Shown: positions 58,301-64,000 of the stretch, piece after piece
Position numbering within the stretch: position 1 is the first letter of the stretch
Layout of the letters: each line of letters starts with the position of its first letter
From: Methylonatrum kenyense
GTDB lineage: Bacteria; Pseudomonadota; Gammaproteobacteria; Nitrococcales; Aquisalimonadaceae
Direction of reading: 5' to 3'
Length of the DNA: 64,000 nucleotides
NCBI RefSeq assembly: GCF_023195885.1
Contig: NZ_JALPKO010000008.1
Coordinates: forward strand, 62,001 to 126,000
Position numbers and translations under genes: made by a program
The notes under the pieces: model-generated
The model's input: only the letters and a program-made list of their open reading frames with translations
What the model was told of the DNA's origin: nothing
The model's database searches: none

Positions 58301-61300
58301 AAAGTATCCGTTCCAGTGGCTGCTCCAACTCCCCGTCAAGCAGGTTCTGGCATTCCCGCAAGGCTTCCCGGAATGCGGGCTCCCGCATGGCAAGCCCGCG
58401 GGCCATCCCGGCGTACTGCGAGCCCTGGCCGGTAAACAGGAAGGCGATCACAGGCTCCGTAGCCCGGTGGGCGGACGCGCTGCCACCCGGGTGACGCGCC
58501 AGTGCTTCCCGCAGTTCGCGGTGATCGGTCGCCCGGATTACCGTACGGTACTCATGGTGGGCCCGGCCCATGGCAGCGGTCCGGCATACCGCCTCCAGAT
58601 CCGCGTCCGGATGCTCGGCAAGCCACTGCCCGTAGCGCCCCACCAAGGCATCCAGCGCCTCCGGGGTGCGGGCGGACAAGGGCAGAAGCAGGGCAACACC
58701 ATCATCGGACATTTCCGCGTTGGTCACCTGCGGCAGCGACGGTGCCTGCTCCACAACCACGTGGGCATTGGTGCCACTGAAACCGAAGGAGCTCACGCCG
58801 GCGCGCAGCGGCCGGTCGCCCCCCGCGCGCCAGTCCAGCGTTTCCACCGGAATCCGGGCCGGCAAGGCGTCCAGGTCGATGTGCGGGTTGGGTTCGCGGA
58901 AGTGGAGGTGTGCCGGCAAGCGGTGTCGCTGCATGGACAGGATCACCTTGACCAGCCCGGCAATACCCGCAGCCGCCTCAGCATGGCCTATGCTGGTTTT
59001 CACCGACCCCAGCCAAAGAGGGGTATCCCTGAGCGGATCTCCGCCGAAAACCTCATGCAGCGCCTGGAATTCCACAGGATCTCCCAGGCTGGTGCCGGTG
59101 CCGTGGGCCTCCAGGTAATCGATGTCGCGGGGCTCCAGACCGGCATCCAGCAAGGCAGCGTGCAGCAGATCCCGCTGGGCCGGCAGGCTGGGCGCGGTCA
59201 GACCATTACTGGCACCATCCTGGTTGAGCGCAGAGCCACGCAGAACCGCAAGCACCCGGTCACCGTCCCGCAGCGCGTCCCGTAGCCGCTTCAACACGAC
59301 CACGCCGCACCCTTCGCTGCGCACGTAGCCATCGGCCGCCGCATCAAAGGTACTGCACCGGCCACGGGGGGAGAGCATACCGGCCCGAGAAAACGCAATA
59401 CTGGCCCGGGGCGACAGGATCAGGTTGACGCCGGAGGCCAGGGCCAGGTTGCATTCCCCGCCGCGCAGGGCTCGCATGGCCTGGTGCACCGCTACCAGCG
59501 AGGAGGAACAGGCGGTGTCGACGGTCAACGCCGGTCCCCGCGTCCCCAGGAAATAGGCAAGCCGGCCAGCGGCGATGGACGGGGCATTGCCGGTGGCGAA
59601 ATACACCCCCAGATCTTCGTCTACCCCGTCAAGCACCTGCAGTGTCTCGTAGTCGTGGGAATAAAGACCGACGTAAACGCCGCAGGCCGCCTCCCGGAGA
59701 CCGTGGGGGTCGATGGCTGCATGCTCCAGGGCCTCCCAGTGCAGTTCCAGCAGCAGTCGCTGCTGCGGGTCCATCAGCTCCGCCTCTCGAGGAGAAATAT
59801 TGAAGAATGCGGCATCGAAATGATCCACGGCCGGCAGGAACCCACCGTGTCGGGAAACCATCCGGCCGGCGGAATCCGGATCCGCGCTGTGGAACTGTTC
59901 GATGTCCCAGCGCTCCGCGGGCACTTCGGTTATGCCGTCAACCCCCTCCTCCAGTAACCGCCAGTAGGCATTCAGGTCGATCGCCCCCGGGAAGCGGCCC
60001 GCCATGCCGATAACGACGATGGCGTGAGGACCGATGCCGGCGCTTTCCGCCGCCTCCCGGTCGTCGGTGCGCCGCTGCCCGACCTGCTTCACGGGCCCCT
60101 GCAGAAGCCCCGCGCCTGTCGGCGGCATTGCGGACCGCGCGGCACCGGTGCCGTCACCCCGCTCATCCAGGTATCGCCGGATATCGGAAAGCGTGGGATG
60201 GGAAAAGTAGAATGTGGGCGGAAAGCTGCCACCGAAGTCCTGCTCCAGCAGGTTGCGGAAGGACAGCAGGTCGAGGGAGTCCAGCCCCATTTCCCGCAAT
60301 GGCCGATCCCAGGAGAAGGCCTGCCGGCGGCCCGGCCCGAGCACACTGCGGAAACACGCCTCAAGCCTGGCCGGTGTGTCCATCGCTTCCGCGGGTCCGG
60401 CCGCGCGCATGCCGGAGGCAACGAAATCGTCTCTGGCGCCGTGCAAGGCGTAGCACAGCAGCACGCCAGCACCCAGGTTGTCCGTGTCCTCCGGGCGATA
60501 GTCCGGCACCAGGCCCAGAAAACGTGCACCGTGGCTTTGATGGAACTGGAGTATCGGATCTACCGCCCGGCCGACGGAATCCCGAGCCTCAATGTACTCG
60601 GCCAGGGCGTCCAGGTCCGTGCCGTCGAAGGCCTTGCACCGGGTAATGCCGGCCACGGTGTGGACGCCCCCCTGGAGGGCGCTGCGCATGAGCATCAGGT
60701 TCAGCAGCTGGTCACCGAGGCCGAGGTGCTGTTTTTCCGGCAGCACATTGATCGCCAGCAGCTGGACCACGCTGCCCTGGGGCTCATGCAGCCGAGGCAG
60801 CTCAGTGAACCTGCAGTCTCGAAGGGCATCCAGGTCACGGACGCGCTGCGAATACACCGCCCCCACCACCTCACCGTCCAGTTCAACCAGCCACTGACCA
60901 AGCGGATAGTTCCGGATACGCTGACACAGCAAAGATTCTGGGGCGCGCATGCCCGCCGGCCAGCAGGCCACTTCCAGGCGACAGAGCGCGGGCACATCAT
61001 CCACCGTCGCCGCACGGACCCGGTAAGGCCGACGCTCAAGAAGATTCAGCGTGATGCGGCAGTACGGCAGTAGCGGGGGGAACTTGCGGAAGTATTCCCG
61101 ACGCGGGAACAAGCCAACTTCGGCAGCGGCCATCAGCGCCACATCGGGCTCCACCAGCAATTGCTGGGAAAACCCCTGCAAGGCGTCAAAGGACAGGCTT
61201 TCACTCTGGTCCAAATCGTTCCGCACGACTGCCGGGTCCTGGCAGTGGACCTCCAGCAAAATCAGCCCGTGCCGGTTGATAATTCCGGCCCAGCGGCCCA

Positions 61301-62543
61301 GATGCTCCACAAGGCTCTGCACCGCATCGGCGGCAGGAATGGACCTGCCCAAGCCGTCCACGTACACGCCCTGGTACGGTGCCTGCCCTCTTGCGTTTGC
61401 CGTGGCGGTGTCGGCGGGCGCGACGTAAGGGCGATCGTGATCCAGAAACGAACGGATATGAAGCACCTGTTCCGGATCCACACCCAGTTCCGCAAGCGCG
61501 TCGGCCACTTCAGCGGGCTTGCCGACATCTCCCCGCAGGACCAGATGATCAATGTCCGACAGGGTCTTGCTGGTTTCATCCAGGGACGCCTGGTTCAGGT
61601 CAATTCCCACCATGGTCAGCGGAAAGTCCGCCAACCGTTCGCCGCGCGGTGTTCGCTCAAGCACGGTGCGGTAGACCCGCTTGAGAAAGGTTCCATCACC
61701 GCAGCCCATGTCGGCCACATAGCGCGGTTGTTCGGTCATGGGTTCCTGACTGAAGATGGAGACAACGATATCGTCCACCTCGGCGAAATACCGGTCGTGC
61801 TGGAAACCGCTTGAGACGACATTCATCGACCTGTCGACATGGGTCTCGTGGCCGGATGCATCCAGCGCGAAAACCCGCTCGGCGTCCCCGAAAAGCAGGT
61901 CAGCCAGTGAGCGCAGCATGGGTCTGTACGACTCGCCAACACCCAGGTTCATGGATCGCTCGACCATGAACTCGCCCGGCTGGGAAAGTTGGTAGTTTCC
62001 TGGCTCGCCGCCAAGCCAACCAAGGAGCCGAAAGAGCCGAATCACCTCGTCGCGCACCCCGTCAGGCAGCGCGTCGAAGCCGGTTGAGGGAAGATCCTTT
62101 AACAGGCCGCGCTTTGCCAACAGGGCCAGCACAGGCACCACCAGCAGGCTGTCGAGAAAATCGGCCAGCAACGGATCGTCTGTCTGCCAGCGGCTAGCGA
62201 CCTGATCCAGCCACGGTTTCAGGAACCCCCCGGGTCCTGATCGCAGATACGCGTCCATGTCGGCCTCGACAAGCGACCAGACCGCATCAGGAATTACCGC
62301 ATGGCTCGAAAGCGCGGGGGTGGCAATGAAGCGACCGTCGGCACATCGATCAATCCACCCCAGAGATTCAAGTAGACGCAGCGCAACCTGAAGATGGCCG
62401 GCATTCGCGTCGAGGGCATCTGCAAGCTCGTCGAGGCTTTGCGGACCGGACTCGAGCCGGGCCAGCACTCCGCCTTGCCTGCAGGCCAGCACGACGGGCA
62501 CCACCACGAAACCATGTGCATACCGATTCATCACATCTAGCAT
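55338..62543 (-). CDS. PKS loading protein: MT-GNAT-ACP loading module plus module 1 (KS-AT-KR-ACP)
   Basis: 2401 residues. Residues 1-220 are helical with a winged-helix look. About 220-500 is a methyltransferase (SAM loop VADMGCGDG 276-284; [12 protein letters not shown] 362-373; LEVHCQD 430-436) like the MT1 of AprA-type loading modules. About 505-700 is a GNAT fold. The loading ACP Ser is 756. This order matches the AprA/GphF/BryX starters, where malonyl-ACP is methylated then decarboxylated (apratoxin, gephyronic acid). KS is 840-1268 (Cys1012, His1147, His1187). AT is 1366-1680 (Ser1459; HAFH 1560-1563). KR is 1735-2180 (TGGLGRLG; Ser2130, Tyr2143; Trp2135 and no LDD, A-type). The ACP Ser is 2308. 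GAGGGG-type Shine-Dalgarno pairing is good: GAGGGG at 62551-62556, 7 bases before ATG. It is the first gene of the ~46 kb operon. Confidence 0.95.
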   Translation of the reverse strand: MLDVMNRYAHGFVVVPVVLACRQGGVLARLESGPQSLDELADALDANAGHLQVALRLLESLGWIDRCADGRFIATPALSSHAVIPDAVWSLVEADMDAYLRSGPGGFLKPWLDQVASRWQTDDPLLADFLDSLLVVPVLALLAKRGLLKDLPSTGFDALPDGVRDEVIRLFRLLGWLGGEPGNYQLSQPGEFMVERSMNLGVGESYRPMLRSLADLLFGDAERVFALDASGHETHVDRSMNVVSSGFQHDRYFAEVDDIVVSIFSQEPMTEQPRYVADMGCGDGTFLKRVYRTVLERTPRGERLADFPLTMVGIDLNQASLDETSKTLSDIDHLVLRGDVGKPAEVADALAELGVDPEQVLHIRSFLDHDRPYVAPADTATANARGQAPYQGVYVDGLGRSIPAADAVQSLVEHLGRWAGIINRHGLILLEVHCQDPAVVRNDLDQSESLSFDALQGFSQQLLVEPDVALMAAAEVGLFPRREYFRKFPPLLPYCRITLNLLERRPYRVRAATVDDVPALCRLEVACWPAGMRAPESLLCQRIRNYPLGQWLVELDGEVVGAVYSQRVRDLDALRDCRFTELPRLHEPQGSVVQLLAINVLPEKQHLGLGDQLLNLMLMRSALQGGVHTVAGITRCKAFDGTDLDALAEYIEARDSVGRAVDPILQFHQSHGARFLGLVPDYRPEDTDNLGAGVLLCYALHGARDDFVASGMRAAGPAEAMDTPARLEACFRSVLGPGRRQAFSWDRPLREMGLDSLDLLSFRNLLEQDFGGSFPPTFYFSHPTLSDIRRYLDERGDGTGAARSAMPPTGAGLLQGPVKQVGQRRTDDREAAESAGIGPHAIVVIGMAGRFPGAIDLNAYWRLLEEGVDGITEVPAERWDIEQFHSADPDSAGRMVSRHGGFLPAVDHFDAAFFNISPREAELMDPQQRLLLELHWEALEHAAIDPHGLREAACGVYVGLYSHDYETLQVLDGVDEDLGVYFATGNAPSIAAGRLAYFLGTRGPALTVDTACSSSLVAVHQAMRALRGGECNLALASGVNLILSPRASIAFSRAGMLSPRGRCSTFDAAADGYVRSEGCGVVVLKRLRDALRDGDRVLAVLRGSALNQDGASNGLTAPSLPAQRDLLHAALLDAGLEPRDIDYLEAHGTGTSLGDPVEFQALHEVFGGDPLRDTPLWLGSVKTSIGHAEAAAGIAGLVKVILSMQRHRLPAHLHFREPNPHIDLDALPARIPVETLDWRAGGDRPLRAGVSSFGFSGTNAHVVVEQAPSLPQVTNAEMSDDGVALLLPLSARTPEALDALVGRYGQWLAEHPDADLEAVCRTAAMGRAHHEYRTVIRATDHRELREALARHPGGSASAHRATEPVIAFLFTGQGSQYAGMARGLAMREPAFREALRECQNLLDGELEQPLERILYPDRGGEAVLNDTANTQPALFAVEYALARLLESWGIRPSVVMGHSVGEYVAACVAGVFSLEDGLRLIAARGRLMSALPREGGMLAVLAPAGQVEADLRASGEQDVSVAAYNGPENVVLSGRSDALGRLGQAFERQGYRVVPLQVSHAFHSPLMEPMLEAFAEVAGRIRYARPTIEVVSNVTGARSRDGMTSADYWVRHIRQPVRFHEGVQALVASGADAVLELGPHPVLSAMGQACLADHPGREPEWLYTLAREAPDRDGLLNTVAALYRLGAEIDWAGVHAAAGHVSIDLPTYPWQRKRYWFMSRSGQGTSATGAPAQAEADWFHTLRWEVAGPAKAGEQRNGADPGAARHWLVFADTGGVGHALAEELRARGHRVLLCHAGSAFRQRNDMAVELDPERAEHYQRLLSEHLADHSKALDGVVHLWSLDAGERAPESPEELDRARLLGCESVTRFHQALAAHAREFAPRLWLVTRGAQCPTGTGQALAQAPLWGLGRVLSLEHPDDWGGLVDLAPTDSARTAALALCAELLSGDDEDQVALRDGERHVPRLVSAQVASTAPLKLDPQASYLVTGGLGRLGMRLARWLADRGARTLVLTGRTGVPGREAWDSLGAEHPAARVVEEIRALEGREVTVIPVAADVADQDAMAAVFRRFGTELPALGGVIHAAGLIETRSLDTLAPEDLERVFRAKVTGAWVLDRLCRSAEPAFFVLFSSAAAVWGSAGLAHYAAANQFLDALAQWRHAQGLPALSVNWGWWEGGGSSLELDELFRRYGVRRMPAAAALSALEVLLSGDAPQMTVASVDWPVFRPVYEARRRRPLLARLGTGEPVGEAGVDQEPGEPELLAAVREAPPDEALQLLQDHIREQVAGILRADVLDLRDDGQGFFSLGMDSLMTVQLRRRLDAAFGLRLPSTAAFQHPSVRALAKYLLEVLGGKDQAITATSHTSRADGDAQLDVLREEDLASLLDDEVARVLGGGRSGRDHGV

Positions 62544-62922
62544 CGGAAGTCCCCTCGGTGTTGCCGGAAGGCGACGCTTTTCGGTCAGTATGAAAAGGAA
62601 TCACCCAAGGCACAATGACTTCTCAATCAGTTGATCCGGATAAGCCGACAGACGGTTGCAAGAAAAGCCGCCAACGCAGGTATCGCGCGTCAACGAGCCG
62701 AGATGAGGCTCGACGCCGCAGTCGATCATACGGCCGCCGGGGTGCGGCGCGTCTGTCGGTAATGCGAAAACGTCCGGCAAGTCAGGCTTGTGGTGGGAGG
62801 AAGGGGAACAACACCGAGCGATCCCACACCGCGCTGGACCGGGACCGCTCACCCACGCCCGAGCACAACTCCCGAGACGGTGGGCTGGCGGAAATAACCG
62901 CCGACGGTGGATTAGACAGGTT
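62544..62922. other. Upstream region of the PKS-NRPS operon
   Basis: 379 bases between the deacetylase stop and the loading PKS start, both on the minus strand. It should hold the operon promoter. There is a small hairpin CGAGCC/GGCTCG with a 7-base loop near 62694-62712, with no T run, so it is not a good terminator. No protein-like frame was found on either strand, and no regulator gene lies next to it. Confidence 0.5.
62587..62615 (-). promoter_or_regulatory. Weak sigma70-like promoter candidate for the PKS operon
   Basis: On the minus strand, TTGTGC (62610-62615) is followed after 17 bases by CATACT (62587-62592), matching 3 of 6 and 4 of 6 consensus positions. The start codon is 43 bases further on, with GAGGGG in between. 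Spacing is good but the hexamers are weak, so this is only the best candidate seen. Confidence 0.25.
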
Positions 62923-63822
62923 CTATGCCAGTCCAGCTCGTTTGTCATTGCCGCCGAGCCACCGCTCCAGATTCGCCTTGTAGCGGGCGCCGAGGATCCG
63001 CCTCAGCGGTAGACGACCTCTTCCGGGTAGTCGACGAACGAATTCGCCGCTGACCCGAACGATGCGCTGGGGATCCCCGTTCGCCTTGTTTTCCGGTATG
63101 CCCGGCAAAGTGCCCCACCAAAGACCCTCGTAGCCAAGCCGCCTTGCGGCGTCCATCGACCGCTCATCGCCATTAAAGCGGGGAAAACAAAGGTGCCGCA
63201 CGCGCTTGCCCTGCAATTCCTGTTCGATACGCTGCTTGGCGCATTTAAGGTCCTGCAGCAACGAGGTGCCGGATTCGGCGTTGGCGATGTAGGGCGGCTC
63301 AGATATCCCGTACAACGGAGCAGGCTCTGGCCAGCGAGGCAGGTACCGGTGCTCGTAGGTATGCGATTGAATGTCAACCAGCCCCGACTGGTGCAATTCG
63401 CGAAGTTCGCTCCACGTGCAGGTGCGGGCTCCTTTCGCGCCGGGGCGCACGTGATCATGAAAATAGGGAGCAACAAACGCGACCACCTTGAAGCCGTAGC
63501 GCTTGAGCAACGGAAAGACGGTTTGATGCAGGTGACTCGCGCCGTCATCGAAAGTCAGGACAACGGCCCTGTCGGGCGCGGGAGCACTGCCACGCATGTG
63601 CCCCAGCAATTCGTCTGCCGTCAAGCCGCGATAACCGTTATCGTGAAGATATTGCAGATCCTGTTCGAGTACGGCCTGGTCCGGCGAGTGGTAACAGAAC
63701 GCAGGAACAGTTCCTGGCGAAAGTTGCGCACGCGCGGCAAGGAGGAACTGCGGCAAGCCACCACGCATCGCGCAATGGACTTCGGGCCAGTTCTTCTCCC
63801 AGGCTGCTCGAAACCTGTTCAT
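62923..63822 (-). CDS. NodB-type polysaccharide deacetylase
   Basis: About 299 residues from the ATG at 63822 (MNRFRAAWEKNW), which overlaps the upstream glycosyltransferase stop as ATGA. A start 12 codons earlier is possible but would lie inside that gene. The carbohydrate esterase 4 motifs are TFDDG (about 90-94) and 'DIQSHTYEH' (His154, His158). 'AFCYHSPDQAVLEQDLQYLH' is the subfamily's N-terminal block. It should remove acetyl groups from a glycan. It is not closely similar to the deacetylase at 1778-2788, so two different modification steps are likely. It belongs to the glycan operon entering from beyond the window's right edge. Confidence 0.82.
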   Translation of the reverse strand: MNRFRAAWEKNWPEVHCAMRGGLPQFLLAARAQLSPGTVPAFCYHSPDQAVLEQDLQYLHDNGYRGLTADELLGHMRGSAPAPDRAVVLTFDDGASHLHQTVFPLLKRYGFKVVAFVAPYFHDHVRPGAKGARTCTWSELRELHQSGLVDIQSHTYEHRYLPRWPEPAPLYGISEPPYIANAESGTSLLQDLKCAKQRIEQELQGKRVRHLCFPRFNGDERSMDAARRLGYEGLWWGTLPGIPENKANGDPQRIVRVSGEFVRRLPGRGRLPLRRILGARYKANLERWLGGNDKRAGLA

Positions 63823-64000
63823 TCCGCCACCCGCATCGCCCTGTCCGCGCTCGTGCAAGACAGCTTCCGATAAAGATTCAGCAATGCCGCCACGTGGTTG
63901 TCAATGGACATCTGCGCGACCAGTCGACGACCGTTGCCAACCAATCGCTCGCGTAACCGCCCCTCGGAACAAAGACGCGCGATGGCCCGCGGGAACCCGT
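63819..64000 (-). CDS. Glycosyltransferase family 4, C-terminal fragment (enters from outside the window)
   Basis: The final 59 full codons of a gene that begins beyond the window. They encode 'GFPRAIARLCSEGRLRERLV' and then 'VAALLNLYRKL' before the TGA at 63819-63821. The pattern (residue-by-residue helix 'AIARLCSEGRLRERLVGNGR', then a closing helix 'HVAALLNLYRKL') is the standard C-terminal end of GT4 glycosyltransferases, with no membrane segment. The stop overlaps the deacetylase start. The assignment rests on this short tail only. Confidence 0.6.
   Translation of the reverse strand, partial: GFPRAIARLCSEGRLRERLVGNGRRLVAQMSIDNHVAALLNLYRKLSCTSADRAMRVAE

Noticed and set aside
62694-62712. 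Hairpin CGAGCC/GGCTCG as a terminator of the deacetylase operon
   Set aside because: Short stem, no T run on either side.
62601-62983. Small genes in the PKS upstream region
   Set aside because: Open frames on both strands overlap each other and the deacetylase gene, are rich in Arg and Ser, and have no ribosome binding site or recognisable motif.

Overview
The window is a high-GC bacterial chromosome segment. Its gene families, with mixed Wzx/Wzy-type surface-glycan genes and cis-AT PKS genes of cyanobacterial or myxobacterial style, suggest a proteobacterium, most likely a gammaproteobacterium. This is inference from style; no taxonomic marker gene is present. An exopolysaccharide/glycan locus surrounds and interleaves with a very large modular polyketide synthase / non-ribosomal peptide synthetase (PKS-NRPS) operon.

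Layout. (1) 1-5434, minus strand: a tightly packed glycan operon with a Wzx-type flippase, a GT4 glycosyltransferase, a NodB-type deacetylase, an O-antigen ligase/polymerase and a second GT4 cut by the window edge. (2) 5435-12206: a mosaic region, partly of lower GC, with a GT2 glycosyltransferase, a secreted IPT/TIG-like protein, two further glycosyltransferases and a CapK/phenylacetate-CoA-ligase-like adenylating enzyme. (3) 12917-16573, plus strand: a type II thioesterase and a 4'-phosphopantetheinyl transferase (both PKS/NRPS helpers), a GT2 glycosyltransferase and a secreted SGNH hydrolase. (4) 16634-62543, minus strand: a ~46 kb apparent operon of seven megasynthase genes followed by an alpha/beta hydrolase and a second flippase, mostly linked by ATGA/GTGA overlaps. 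(5) 62923-64000, minus strand: another NodB deacetylase and the tail of another GT4.

The megasynthase reads colinearly from its upstream end. The loading protein has an AprA/GphF-like methyltransferase, a GNAT domain and an ACP, then module 1 (KS-AT-KR-ACP). Five single-module PKSs follow: KS-AT-DH-cMT-ER-KR-ACP; KS-AT-cMT-ACP; KS-AT-DH-cMT-ER-KR-ACP; KS-AT-cMT-KR-ACP; KS-AT-DH-ER-KR-ACP. A terminal NRPS (TubC docking-C-A-PCP-hydrolase fold) has an A-domain code that reads as glycine. All ATs look malonyl-specific, so the methyl branches should come from the cMT domains. Colinear reading predicts a polymethylated dihydroxy-keto C15 acyl chain capped with glycine. Its lone ketone sits four carbons from each hydroxyl, a geometry suited to a 6,6-spiroketal. 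No canonical thioesterase ends the line. Instead there is an alpha/beta-hydrolase fold with Arg at the nucleophile elbow, a separate hydrolase with Cys there, and a lipid/oligosaccharide-type flippase in the same operon. My working idea is an acyl-glycine that is glycosylated or attached to a surface glycan and flipped across the membrane.

Two copies and a half-site of a short inverted-repeat (MITE-like) element lie at junctions in the mosaic part. No tRNA, rRNA, CRISPR array or intact transposase was seen.
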